From positions 62,001 to 126,000 of the forward strand of contig NZ_RCWL01000009.1 of NCBI RefSeq assembly GCF_003991195.1: a stretch of DNA of 64,000 nt, written 5' to 3'. The position numbers and the translations under genes were made by a program. This stretch comes from Gynurincola endophyticus (GTDB lineage: Bacteria > Bacteroidota > Bacteroidia > Chitinophagales > Chitinophagaceae). Position 1 is the stretch's first letter; each line of letters starts with the position of its first letter. The notes below the pieces were generated by a model that saw only the letters and a list, made by a program, of their open reading frames with translations, ran no database searches and was not told the DNA's origin. This document shows, piece by piece, positions 9,237-17,569 of this stretch.

Positions 9237-9935
9237 ATGTCAAAAACCTTTGCAGATAAAGTAATTCATTTCAATCGTCAATTAAAATATTCCGGAGACC
9301 TTCCGGAGGGTTTTCAGGTAATGAACCCTTACCTGGATAATCCGGAAACAATGAAAGTAATGCAGCAGTTCTACCATAAATTTTATGATGATTCAAAAGA
9401 AAGAAAATTTATCGTAGGTATTAATCCCAGTCGTCATGGAGCTGGTGTAACAGGCGTTCCTTTTACAGATACCAAACGATTAGAAAGTGCTTGCGGCATC
9501 AGGATGGAGTCTGCCCATACGCATGAAATATCTTCCGTATTTATGTATGATATGATAGAACAATACGGCGGAGCTGAAAAATTTTATCATCATTTTTACA
9601 TTAATTCGCCTTTTCCTTTAGCCATTATTCGTGCGTCTAAAGACGGCAAATGGCTGAATGCAAATTATTATGATGATCCGTTGCTTTTTGAAATGGTGAA
9701 AGATTTTATGATCGATTCATTAAAGAAGCATATCAGCCTGGGTTTAGACACAAGTGAAGTATTTATTTTAGGAAAGAAAAACGAAAGTTTTATTCAGAAA
9801 CTGAATAAAGAAGCTAATTTGTTTGACAGGCTGACAATACTGGAGCATCCGAGGTTTATTCAGCAGTATAAATCAAAAGAAAAACAGTTTTATATTGATA
9901 AATACCTATCCATACTGAACAAAAAAAGCATTTAG
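9237..9935 (+). CDS. SMUG2-like DNA glycosylase family protein (DUF4918)
   Basis: A 232-residue protein of the DUF4918/SMUG2 branch of the uracil-DNA glycosylase superfamily. Residues 59-75 carry G-I-N-P-S-R-x-G-A-G-V-T-G-V-P-F, which corresponds to UDG motif 1 (G-x-N-P...T-G-V-P-F). The second motif, L-x-H-P-R, is near residue 202 (E-H-P-R-F). Removal of damaged bases is therefore likely, but substrate is not known. The gene stands alone and ends 70 bases before a convergent DUF1398 gene. Confidence 0.8.
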   Translation: MSKTFADKVIHFNRQLKYSGDLPEGFQVMNPYLDNPETMKVMQQFYHKFYDDSKERKFIVGINPSRHGAGVTGVPFTDTKRLESACGIRMESAHTHEISSVFMYDMIEQYGGAEKFYHHFYINSPFPLAIIRASKDGKWLNANYYDDPLLFEMVKDFMIDSLKKHISLGLDTSEVFILGKKNESFIQKLNKEANLFDRLTILEHPRFIQQYKSKEKQFYIDKYLSILNKKSI

Positions 9936-10004
9936 AAGTAAGAAGTTAAGGAGAGATTATGTTTCATGTATGATTGCTAATAAATAATTGCTGTTACTAC
10001 TGTC

Positions 10005-10397
10005 CTATTCCTGGGGTATGATTTCTACTAAAACTTCATGGTGCTCCTGATCATAATAGGTGCAGGTCATTTTTTCAATAGATACCACCCATTTCAGTAT
10101 ACCTGATTTTGCACAATCATTACAAAAAGTCATGTAATCAGTTTGCCCCTGTTGATGTGCTTTCAGGTCATCTTTAAATTGTGCTGCATTAGTGAGTACG
10201 GCAATAACAAGGTCTGGATACATACCATCGCTGGAGGCAGTATAATCATAAAAACCGAAATAATCAGTATGACCGTTATTTACAAATGTCTCATAATGTA
10301 CAACTCCTAACGCTTTCAATTCTCTGATATAAGCCGGGAAATCTGCTCCTGACTTAACTTTACTGTGGGCTTCTTTTATTTGATCGATTGTAAACAT
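10005..10397 (-). CDS. DUF1398 family protein
   Basis: A 130-residue cytoplasmic protein matching DUF1398 along its length: F-T-x-x-Q-I-x-x-A-H near the start, the Y-x-x-x-L-K-x-L-G-V-x-x-Y-x-T motif at 23-38, and F-x-x-x-C-A-x-x-G-I-x-K-W-V-V near 105-118. The family is widespread, with a deposited structure from Enterobacteria but no assigned function. Single gene. Confidence 0.85.
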   Translation of the reverse strand: MFTIDQIKEAHSKVKSGADFPAYIRELKALGVVHYETFVNNGHTDYFGFYDYTASSDGMYPDLVIAVLTNAAQFKDDLKAHQQGQTDYMTFCNDCAKSGILKWVVSIEKMTCTYYDQEHHEVLVEIIPQE

Positions 10398-10535
10398 TTT
10401 AGTAATCTTTCTAATTAAAGTTACTGCAAATCTTATACTAGTACCCGGTATTGGAACATTGACTTGAATATAAATTGGCTATAATTTCAAACATTCTTTT
10501 GATTGTTTTGTTAACCAGATAGTTATACTTTGTTT

Positions 10536-11339
10536 ATGGTAAATGAAAAACGTAAAGGTGCCCGGTCAACGAAAGAGATTCCCGCTGTGATTATGAAGCA
10601 GCTCAATGCCGGCGAAATAGAAACTGCAAATCTGGTGGAATGGCTGGCGGTTGATCAGCGCCTGTTATTGAAAAATCTAATGAATCAGCTTGACAGAACC
10701 GGATATCTGAACGTAGCGCTCAATGCAATTGATGAACTCAAGAAACCAACTGTAAATACGATTAATGAAGCGATAGGTATAAGTCTTTTGCAACAATCAT
10801 TGGCTGCGAAGGATACAGAATTCTTTACATTATTGTTTAAACACAGTGCCGATCTGGTGCGTTGCTGGGCCACCTATATGGTGGGGAGTAATAATCGATT
10901 AACACTTGAAGAAAAGTTACATCAGATACAGCCATTTGCAGCAGACACGCATTTCGGGGTAAGAGAAATAGCCTGGATGGCGGTGAGAGGTTCTATTTCA
11001 AACCAAATTGATCAAAGCATCGGGATATTATCCGGCTGGACTACTCATGAAGACGCTAATGTCAGAAGATTCGCTTCGGAGTCTACAAGGCCACGTGGCG
11101 TATGGTGTGAACATATAGAGTCGTTGAAAAAAGATCCCAAACCTGCATTAATTATTCTTGATCCTTTAAAGTCAGACCCTTCCAGGTATGTGCAGGATAG
11201 TGTGGGTAACTGGTTAAACGATGCCAGTAAAACGCAACCGGAATTTGTAGCAGCACTCTGTAGTAAATGGCAACATCAACATCCAACCAAAGCTACTTTG
11301 TACATTATAAAAAAAGCAATGAGAACGATTGAGAAGTAA
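10536..11339 (+). CDS. AlkC/AlkD-like DNA alkylation repair protein
   Basis: A 267-residue HEAT-repeat protein. The region 95-215 has the hallmark of the alkylpurine glycosylase family: R-C-W-A near 110, F-G-V-R-E-I-A-W near 145, and the R-R-F-A-S-E-S-T-R-P-R-G motif near 190. These are the repeats that wrap DNA in AlkC and AlkD. AlkC/AlkD remove 3- and 7-alkylpurines; the exact type is not resolvable here. The frame also opens at a TTG two codons earlier, but the ATG at 10536 is preferred. A TATACTTTG element ends only three bases before it, which hints at a leaderless message. A second AlkD-like gene lies at 52012. Confidence 0.75.
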   Translation: MVNEKRKGARSTKEIPAVIMKQLNAGEIETANLVEWLAVDQRLLLKNLMNQLDRTGYLNVALNAIDELKKPTVNTINEAIGISLLQQSLAAKDTEFFTLLFKHSADLVRCWATYMVGSNNRLTLEEKLHQIQPFAADTHFGVREIAWMAVRGSISNQIDQSIGILSGWTTHEDANVRRFASESTRPRGVWCEHIESLKKDPKPALIILDPLKSDPSRYVQDSVGNWLNDASKTQPEFVAALCSKWQHQHPTKATLYIIKKAMRTIEK

Positions 11340-11352
11340 TGTTATGTTTTTA

Positions 11353-11378
11353 TGTGGTGGGCAAAAACACCCACCACA
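11353..11378. terminator. hairpin terminator between convergent genes
   Basis: A 9-bp stem (TGTGGTGGG/CCCACCACA) with an A-rich loop lies between the AlkC-like gene and the DUF2264 gene. The flanking T-tract is weak on the plus strand. Confidence 0.55.
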
Positions 11379-11425
11379 GATTTTACTCTCTTAATTACTT
11401 GTAATAAAATATAGTTATTCGGATA

Positions 11426-12688
11426 TTAATAGTCCACATGATAATCCTTCGGAAATTGTTGTCCGCTCCATGCTTTTTTAGCAGTCCAGTCTGCCGGAGG
11501 ATCAGCCCAAAAAGGGTCTGTTGAAGGTAGCCCCAGGGCAAGAAATGAAAGCGTTGCCATATATAAACTACCGGTATTGCTGTAGTAGTCTGCCAGTTCA
11601 GGGTAATGTCCGGCGAAGCCCAGTTGTAACCAGCCTTTATTATCGAATACACCTTTAGCTTCATACATATTATGTTTTACCTTCGTGAGGGCTGCACGAA
11701 CCTGTGCAGGTTTTATTCCTTCAGGCAATTTATGCATGAGAGCCAGTTGACTTAAAATCTGGAAACTTCCTGTTCTGTAAATGATTGATCTACCGATTGG
11801 CGGATAGGTACCTTCAGGAGAAATCATGCGTTCCAGGCCTACTCCGAATCGTTGCATTCTTTTTAGTGCCTGGTCATACTCTTCCTGAGTGGCTTTACCA
11901 TGTTTTAATAATACTGCCAGTGTATCAACCATCATCGGGTGGATAACATAGGAATTGTAGTAATCAAAAGAAAACTTAGGCCCGTCACTATACCAGCCAT
12001 CACCTCGATACCATTCTTTTATTTTCGTGATACCTTCTGTTAAGCGGGGTTCATCACATTGCCCTTCTACAGAATAGATAAAAGCTTCTGTAATGGAGGC
12101 AAACAGTACCCAGTTGTTATTATAAGGTTTTCTGTCTCTTAAGCGCTTAAAAGAAGCGATGATTGATTTTTTGGTACTGTCTTTTAACGGTTTCCACAAA
12201 GCATCGGGGGCACGTAAAAACGATTGGGCCAGATAGGCGGCATCAACGATGGGTTGATGTTGTTTTTCGAACAATAAGGCGTCAGGGCTGCCGGCAGCAA
12301 AACAACTATCGAGGCCTTTAACAGCCTGCTCTCTGAATTTTTTTCTTTGTTTACCTTCTTCGGTATTGTCGTCGGGAAGTGTTAACCAGGGAGCAATACC
12401 AGCATAGGTGCGTCCAACAGCTTCCAGATAACCGACATCAATTCCGCGATTATCATAAGTGGGTGAAGGAACCATCACCATGTTTTGCCTGAGTTTTCCT
12501 TCTGCCAGATTTGTTACGACTGGTGATGCGATTTTCAATAGTAGTTTATACCAATAAACACGCTGATCGTTAGTCTGATTGATTTCATTGACAGCTGAAT
12601 CGTTTCCACTGGCCATAACTTTTGATGGTGCGAGAAACGTAAATAGTCCTGCGAACGAAAACGTTCCGATAAAATTTCTTCTTTCCAT
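11426..12688 (-). CDS. exported DUF2264 family protein
   Basis: A 420-residue protein with a Tat-like leader (E-R-R-N-F-I-G at residues 2-8, then a hydrophobic stretch to A-S-G near 27). The rest matches DUF2264, an alpha/alpha-toroid family found with polysaccharide lyases and unsaturated uronyl hydrolases. Visible landmarks are G-R-x-x-A-G-I-A-P-W near 92, N-N-W-V-L-F near 192 and D-G-P-x-F-x-F-D-Y-Y-N-S near 238. It starts three bases before the end of the GH88 gene, so the two form an operon for uptake and breakdown of uronic-acid polysaccharide. Its own catalytic role is not established. Confidence 0.85.
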   Translation of the reverse strand: MERRNFIGTFSFAGLFTFLAPSKVMASGNDSAVNEINQTNDQRVYWYKLLLKIASPVVTNLAEGKLRQNMVMVPSPTYDNRGIDVGYLEAVGRTYAGIAPWLTLPDDNTEEGKQRKKFREQAVKGLDSCFAAGSPDALLFEKQHQPIVDAAYLAQSFLRAPDALWKPLKDSTKKSIIASFKRLRDRKPYNNNWVLFASITEAFIYSVEGQCDEPRLTEGITKIKEWYRGDGWYSDGPKFSFDYYNSYVIHPMMVDTLAVLLKHGKATQEEYDQALKRMQRFGVGLERMISPEGTYPPIGRSIIYRTGSFQILSQLALMHKLPEGIKPAQVRAALTKVKHNMYEAKGVFDNKGWLQLGFAGHYPELADYYSNTGSLYMATLSFLALGLPSTDPFWADPPADWTAKKAWSGQQFPKDYHVDY

Positions 12689-12690
12689 AA

Positions 12691-13887
12691 TTATAAATAC
12701 CAGTTTTTATATCTTAAAAGGGCTTCTAAATAGTAATAGTCTGCATAAGTAAGCGGAACATCAATTTCCGACTTAAGCGGTAATGCGCCCACGCTGTGTT
12801 TTAATAAGAACCCGCCGTTGGTGCCCGGTTTTGCTGTGTATTCACTGCCTGATAAAGTTTGCAGCATTGTTCTGGCTTCGGAAACATACTGTTCACGTTC
12901 TTTTTTATTGGTATACTGACCCAGTTCCAATAAAGCGGAGGCCATGATGGCAGCTGCGGATGCGTCCCGTAAGGCATTAGGAATATCTTTGGCGTCAAAA
13001 TCCCAGTAAGGCACTCTGTCTGCGGGTAGTGAAGGATGTTTTAAGATGAATTGGGCAATCTGTTTGGCCTGATTGAGATAGCGATTGTCTTTTGTGAAGC
13101 GATACATCATAGTATATCCGTATAACGCCCATGCCTGTCCTCTGGCCCAGGTGGATTCATCTGCATCCCCTTGCCAGGTGGCTTTTTTTACCACCTCTCC
13201 GGTATTCATATTGTAGTCTACAACATGATAAGTACCATAATCTTTGCGGAAATGATTCTGAATGGTAATATCTGCATGGTTCAGTGAAATCTGCTTCAGG
13301 TTATTGTCTCCACCATTTTGTGCTACCCATAACAGTAGTTCAAGATTCATCATGTTATCAATAATAACAGGGCCTACCCAGCGATTACCTGAATTCCATG
13401 ATTGAATCACTTTTGCGTTAGGTTTATATCTGGTAATTAAAGAGGCGGCAGCTGTATCAATAGTAGGTTTATAAGCAGGGTCTTTGAGAATACGATATGC
13501 ATTTCCGAAACTGCAAAACATCATAAAACCAAGATCATGATTACCGGTATAATGTTTTTCTTTTTCAAGTATCGCCAGCCTGCGTTTGGCTTCACTTAAA
13601 GTAGCCGGATCTTTGGTATACTCGTAAATATATAAAAGAGCGCCCGGAAAGAATCCGCTACACCACCATTTTGTATCACTACTTTCTGAACTGTCTTTTA
13701 TAGGGTAAAAGGTTTTAGGCATTCTGTCGGCAGGTGTATTTTTCGCCAGTAAGTAATACTGTTCTTGTGCCAGTTTGAATTGGCGGTCGATAAGCTGGCC
13801 CATAGCCTTTTGATTAGTTTGTGCATTGCCGCTGATAAATGTAAACATTAGCAAGGCAATCATCCAACAATTAGTCTTTCTGATCAT
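12691..13887 (-). CDS. GH88 unsaturated glucuronyl hydrolase
   Basis: A 398-residue secreted enzyme (signal peptide 1-22) that should remove the unsaturated uronic acid left at the non-reducing end by polysaccharide lyases. The two acidic residues of the GH88 family are in place: D118 in N-H-D-L-G-F and D177 in I-I-D-N-M-M-N. The G-D-A-D-E-S-T-W-A-R-G-Q-A-W block near 240 is also typical. It is the first gene of a two-gene operon with the DUF2264 gene. Confidence 0.9.
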   Translation of the reverse strand: MIRKTNCWMIALLMFTFISGNAQTNQKAMGQLIDRQFKLAQEQYYLLAKNTPADRMPKTFYPIKDSSESSDTKWWCSGFFPGALLYIYEYTKDPATLSEAKRRLAILEKEKHYTGNHDLGFMMFCSFGNAYRILKDPAYKPTIDTAAASLITRYKPNAKVIQSWNSGNRWVGPVIIDNMMNLELLLWVAQNGGDNNLKQISLNHADITIQNHFRKDYGTYHVVDYNMNTGEVVKKATWQGDADESTWARGQAWALYGYTMMYRFTKDNRYLNQAKQIAQFILKHPSLPADRVPYWDFDAKDIPNALRDASAAAIMASALLELGQYTNKKEREQYVSEARTMLQTLSGSEYTAKPGTNGGFLLKHSVGALPLKSEIDVPLTYADYYYLEALLRYKNWYL

Positions 13888-14283
13888 TTTTTGAGAATTA
13901 AAAACAGGATAATGTATGAATCATTCTCTGATGAATAACCGTACAACGATAATCATCTATAAGAACAATAGGAGCAGTTCAGAACTGCTATCAGATAAAT
14001 TTATGAATTTTCATTTTGCTAATAATCATGAAAAGCAATCTATTGCCTGATGATGTATGATTGAAGTATAGTTTGCAGGCTGTGTAGTAGGATTAATGTA
14101 AAAATAAATAAAGGAGTCTCCCTTTATAATAGAATAATCTACCCTTTTCTACTGTTTGGTGATTTTAAAATTTATTGATAATCAATATTTTAAGAATAAG
14201 CGTTAATGTTTTCTAAAATTAAATTGTACACAATATAATTTGAATAAACTTATTATCTTTGTGTAGTAAACGTATTTGATCAT
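13888..14283. other. divergent intergenic region with ohrR-type promoter
   Basis: The 396-bp gap between GH88 and the MarR-type gene contains no gene. It is very AT-rich. A consensus TATCTTTG element at 14254-14261 lies 23 bases before the MarR-type start and is its likely promoter. A possible promoter for GH88 could not be picked out with confidence. Confidence 0.5.
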
Positions 14284-14730
14284 ATGAATGAGCAATTAAA
14301 ACTAGACAATCAGGTTTGTTTTCCGATTTACGCTTTGTCGCGGGAAATCATTGGTTTATATAGAACCGAGCTGGAGGTATTAGATATTACTTATCCCCAG
14401 TACCTTGTATTGCTGGTATTATGGGAAGATGGAACTCAGACTGTGAATCAAATTGGTGAAAAGTTAAAGTTGGATAGCGGAACGCTGACTCCCCTTTTGA
14501 AACGATTAGAAGTGAAGGGTATTGTGAGTAGGTGCCGTTGTAGTGCGGATGAACGCGTTGTTCATATTGCCTTAACAGAAAAAGGTGCAGTGATGGAGCA
14601 GATGGCGGCCGGTATTCCTGAAAGAGTGATGAAGATGAGTGGAATTTCACAGGAAAGCCTTGATCAGCTGAAGGAGATGTTGGCGAGTGTAATGGGGCAA
14701 ATGTGTGCTTTTCGTAAGAAGGAGCTATAA
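14284..14730 (+). CDS. OhrR-type MarR family redox regulator
   Basis: A 148-residue MarR-fold repressor. The N-terminus reads L-D-N-Q-V-C-F with the peroxide-sensing cysteine (C12) placed as in OhrR, and the winged helix (45-110) includes Y-P-Q-Y-L-V-L-L-V-L-W and the D-x-R-x-V-x-I-x-L-T-x-x-G wing. In OhrR, oxidation of this cysteine by organic hydroperoxide releases DNA. A DUF1304 gene and a nitroreductase follow at short distance and are likely targets. Two additional cysteines (C-R-C) near residue 80 are unusual. Confidence 0.85.
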   Translation: MNEQLKLDNQVCFPIYALSREIIGLYRTELEVLDITYPQYLVLLVLWEDGTQTVNQIGEKLKLDSGTLTPLLKRLEVKGIVSRCRCSADERVVHIALTEKGAVMEQMAAGIPERVMKMSGISQESLDQLKEMLASVMGQMCAFRKKEL

Positions 14731-14763
14731 TACTCATTATTCTTCATCCTATAAATTAACTGT

Positions 14764-15138
14764 ATGGAAGGTACAATTGGTATCATCGCTAAAATTTTCG
14801 TGGCCATCGTTGCTTTAGAACATCTTTATATCTTATGGATAGAGATGTTTGCCTGGGAAACTGCGGGTAAAAAAACATTTAAAAGTTTACCGGCTGAATT
14901 ATTCAAACCTACCAAAGGTTTGGCGGCCAATCAGGGCTTGTACAATGGTTTTCTGGCAGCTGGATTAATCTGGTCTTTATTGATTGAAAACCCCGAATGG
15001 CAAAAAAATATTGCTTTGTTTTTCTTAAGCTGTGTAGTGGTTGCCGGTATTTACGGAGCCATTACAGCATCTAAGAATATATTCGTTAAGCAGGGTTTAC
15101 CTGCATTGATTGCTTTGCTACTGGTTCTTTTTAGTTAA
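14764..15138 (+). CDS. DUF1304 membrane protein
   Basis: A 124-residue integral membrane protein with four predicted helices. It matches DUF1304: A-L-E-H-L-Y-I-L-W-I-E-M-F-A-W near 18-32, then N-Q-G-L-Y-N-G-F-L-A-A-G near 58-70. DUF1304 genes in other bacteria are often controlled by OhrR-type regulators, which matches the gene 33 bases upstream. The function is unknown; a role in organic hydroperoxide stress is inferred. Confidence 0.88.
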   Translation: MEGTIGIIAKIFVAIVALEHLYILWIEMFAWETAGKKTFKSLPAELFKPTKGLAANQGLYNGFLAAGLIWSLLIENPEWQKNIALFFLSCVVVAGIYGAITASKNIFVKQGLPALIALLLVLFS

Positions 15139-15167
15139 CCCGTTCATTAAAATATATAATTTTTGTT

Positions 15168-15803
15168 ATGGCAGTTTTAGATTCGTTGAAGTGGAGATAC
15201 GCAACAAAAAAATACGATCCCACCCGCAAAGTAGCACAGGAACATGTTGATAAAATTGTAGAAGCCGCGCGCCTGGCTCCTACTTCATCAGGTTTACAAC
15301 AGTTTCGTGTAATCGTGATTACTGATCCTGAAATTAAAAAACAAATCGTTCCGATTGCGTCAGGACAAGAAATTGTGGCCGATGCTTCCCACCTGCTGGT
15401 TTTTGCAGCATGGGATAAATATACTGCAGAGCGTATTGATGGTGTATATGATTATACAACTGATGTAAGAGAATTGCCAAAAGGCAGATTTGCAGCTTAT
15501 ACTGATAGACTTAAAAACGCCTATCTGAATCAGTCTGATGAAGAAAATTTTGTACACACGGCTCGTCAGGCTTATATCGGATTAGGTTTAGCAATTGCTC
15601 AGGCCGCAGAATTACAAGTGGATACCACACCAATGGAAGGATTCAATAATGCTCAGTTAGATGAACTGTTAGATCTTCCGGCAAAAGGTTTAAAGAGTGT
15701 TTTACTATTACCGTTGGGTTACAGAGACAATGACAACGACTGGTTAGTTAGCATGAAAAAAGTTCGTATTCCAAAAGAAGAATTCGTGATTGAATATAAA
15801 TAA
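15168..15803 (+). CDS. NAD(P)H-dependent nitroreductase
   Basis: A 211-residue FMN-dependent nitroreductase of the NfsB/NfnB type. Seen are the FMN-phosphate motif (R-x-A-T-K-K-Y-D at 10-16), the A-R-L-A-P-T-S-S-G-L-Q-Q segment at 35-46 and the A-L/I-A-A-A-x-x-L-x-x-D-T-x-P-M-E-G-F near 140-158. It reduces nitro compounds or quinones with NAD(P)H. It lies 29 bases after the DUF1304 gene, in the redox cluster headed by the OhrR-type gene. Confidence 0.9.
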   Translation: MAVLDSLKWRYATKKYDPTRKVAQEHVDKIVEAARLAPTSSGLQQFRVIVITDPEIKKQIVPIASGQEIVADASHLLVFAAWDKYTAERIDGVYDYTTDVRELPKGRFAAYTDRLKNAYLNQSDEENFVHTARQAYIGLGLAIAQAAELQVDTTPMEGFNNAQLDELLDLPAKGLKSVLLLPLGYRDNDNDWLVSMKKVRIPKEEFVIEYK

Positions 15804-15812
15804 TGGTTATTC

Positions 15813-15836
15813 AAAAGGAGGTTTCGGCCTCCTTTT
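15813..15836 (+). terminator. rho-independent terminator of the redox cluster
   Basis: Stem AAAAGGAGG/CCTCCTTTT with a TTTCGG loop and a following T-run, ten bases after the nitroreductase stop. Confidence 0.85.
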
Positions 15837-15849
15837 TCCTTATCTTCTT

Positions 15850-16188
15850 TTAGCTGAAAATTCTATAGAACAATATTGCAACAATGAGAATAAATAAACC
15901 GGTATAAATCGTTTTGGTATTTCTGGCTAACCAATTGGGAAGGTAAATATCAAAATTGTCATTGGTATCATCTGTATACCGGCGAGCCAGAATAGATAAG
16001 GGGCATGTCCATTTAAAGCATAATAATACAATTCCTTCTACCATTACCAATCCACACCCTATCCAAAAGTATCCGTCAATACTGTTGGTAATGACCGCAT
16101 ATAACATATAAAAAATGACGATGTTATAAAATATCCAGATAATAGTATGAATGATCTTTATGGTAGTCAGTTGATTGGGCCGCTCCAT
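15850..16188 (-). CDS. four-helix membrane protein, Bacteroidota-specific type
   Basis: A 112-residue integral membrane protein. Hydrophobic segments are at about 13-32, 38-60 and 93-111, with a further partial one. A hydrophilic loop (about 66-88) carries R-R-Y-T-D-D and N-F-D-I-Y-L-P, a signature of a small unannotated family in this phylum. A membrane-embedded acidic residue and C-x-x-x-C pairs are not conserved in any enzyme I recognise. It follows the DUF3817 gene in the same direction after a 60-base gap, so it might be part of the same response. Confidence 0.6.
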   Translation of the reverse strand: MERPNQLTTIKIIHTIIWIFYNIVIFYMLYAVITNSIDGYFWIGCGLVMVEGIVLLCFKWTCPLSILARRYTDDTNDNFDIYLPNWLARNTKTIYTGLFILIVAILFYRIFS

Positions 16189-16213
16189 CTCTATTTTTAA
16201 TATTTAAGGTTTA

Positions 16214-16227
16214 CCAGTTATAACTGG
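16214..16227. promoter_or_regulatory. perfect 14-bp palindrome upstream of the membrane gene
   Basis: CCAGTTATAACTGG lies between a TATATTTA element (16231-16238, minus strand) and the start of the gene at 16188. Position fits an operator over the transcription start. It shares no core with the TetR sites in this window. Confidence 0.35.
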
Positions 16228-16248
16228 CCTTAAATATACATATTACTA

Positions 16249-16572
16249 TTACTGATTTAAATGATCTTTATCAATCATTTTACTTAGTATTTTTCTGTCT
16301 ATATAAAAAGTACCAAAAGGAATCATACAGGCAATCAATACTTTCCAGGTTGTTTGTCTGAATTTCCAGTTGTATTCTACTCCTACACTAAGGGTGTTTA
16401 TAACGAACAAGAGAAATAAAGCGCCATGAATTGTACCGATCAGCTTCGATCCTTCGGGTATATTCCACCAATATTTCAACGGAACAGCTATAAATAGTAA
16501 GAGTAGTAACGAAATCCCTTCCAGTAATCCGATCAGGCGTAACCAGCCAAGTTTTGTTTTTATAAGTGTCAT
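16249..16572 (-). CDS. DUF3817 integral membrane protein
   Basis: A 107-residue protein with three membrane helices that matches DUF3817: L-R-x-I-G-L-L-E-G-I-S-L-L-L-L-L near the start, a W-N-I-P-E-G loop, and the G-x-x-H-G-A-L-F-L-L-F segment. The ATG at 16572 is chosen because it lies one base after the stop of the previous gene and agrees with the family start; an ORF extended to 16626 would overlap that gene by 53 bases. Function unknown. Confidence 0.82.
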   Translation of the reverse strand: MTLIKTKLGWLRLIGLLEGISLLLLLFIAVPLKYWWNIPEGSKLIGTIHGALFLLFVINTLSVGVEYNWKFRQTTWKVLIACMIPFGTFYIDRKILSKMIDKDHLNQ

Positions 16573-16573
16573 G

Positions 16574-17032
16574 TTATCTGAAGTAAGGTCTGTTTGATAA
16601 TGGAGAAAAAGGCCATGGAATAGCAACCAGGATGATCAGCAAAGCGAGACTAAACCAAAGCAGTATAATTTTATATTTCCGGTATGCTGTATTAGCCCGT
16701 TTGGCTTTTGCAGATCCGATGGTGAGCAAAATAATTGCCGTGAGCATGAGCAGTAGATGTATCAAAGCATAAAAGATATACTGACCATTCCGGGATGCTG
16801 CTGACACATTTTTCCAGAAATATTGTACCACCGGACTTTTAACATACAATAGTATACCGATTATCATTTGTATATGGGCCATTGTGGCTGTCCAGTGCCG
16901 GATGGCATTGTCTGCTTGATTGAACTCCCTTTTTTTCGTATAACCGGTATAAGCACGATAAAGTGCATATAAAATACAGATAAGGACCAACCATCTGACA
17001 CCGGAATGTAACGATAGCAGTATTGAATACAT
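16574..17032 (-). CDS. four-helix membrane protein, cytochrome b-like annotation group
   Basis: A 152-residue membrane protein with four helices. It opens with L-L-x-L-H-S-G-x-R-W, then has H-W-T-A-T-x-A-H-I-Q near 45 and A-L-I-H-L-L-L-M near 90. The repeated His residues near helix ends have led to cytochrome-b-type names in Bacteroidota genomes, but haem binding is unproven. It ends with I-P-W-P-F...R-P-Y-F-R. It is the first gene of an operon with the DUF3817 gene, and a perfect TetR-type palindrome covers its promoter. Confidence 0.65.
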   Translation of the reverse strand: MYSILLSLHSGVRWLVLICILYALYRAYTGYTKKREFNQADNAIRHWTATMAHIQMIIGILLYVKSPVVQYFWKNVSAASRNGQYIFYALIHLLLMLTAIILLTIGSAKAKRANTAYRKYKIILLWFSLALLIILVAIPWPFSPLSNRPYFR

Positions 17033-17051
17033 GAAACTGGGTTTTAAGGGT

Positions 17052-17088
17052 CAAAGATATAAAAAAAACATACCAAGTGGTATGTTTT
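17052..17088 (-). promoter_or_regulatory. promoter with TetR-type operator (site A)
   Basis: The minus strand has a consensus -7 element TATCTTTG (17052-17059) 20 bases before the start at 17032. Directly upstream is a perfect inverted repeat, ACATACC-AAGT-GGTATGT (17068-17085), that covers the -33 region. Its core ATACCAAGTGGTAT matches two other sites in this window (near 18174 and 37983). A repressor bound here would block the polymerase. Confidence 0.75.
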
Positions 17089-17569
17089 AAAAAATGATGA
17101 CTTTTTTATGACTCTTCTTTTATGCGGGAAGTCAACAAAAGGAAATCTAAGAAGACTATGAAAAGAATTTCATCTTACTTCTTTCACAGAAGGCTGACAA
17201 ATGATCGTACCTGCGGACAGAGTTGTATAAACAACCCGTGCAAACGCAGTTTCCATTGATTCTTGAAAATGTTCTCAATGGATTATAACAATAACATTAT
17301 ACTCCCAACTCCACCTTCATAATGTTATATAACGTACCCTTTATACTGTAGACTTATATTCCGCTCAGCTCCTGTCAATCCCTCATAGCGGTATTTAACG
17401 AGCTATCACGTTATCCCCAGTGTGATTCATTGATTTGTAGAAACAATTTAATGAATCATATAAGCATAAAAATGCCAATACCAGATACCTGCATGCGTTG
17501 GTATATACTATTATATACGCAATCTGCCGGCAGGGAGATGATCTGATCAATAAATTGAGTGGAAATTAT
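17089..17569. other. 480-bp stretch without a gene
   Basis: No coding frame with family resemblance is seen. There is a perfect 10-bp inverted repeat, ATAACATTAT (17291-17300) with ATAATGTTAT (17319-17328), separated by 18 bases. No T-tract follows, so it is not a clear terminator. The stretch may be the worn remains of a gene. Confidence 0.35.
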
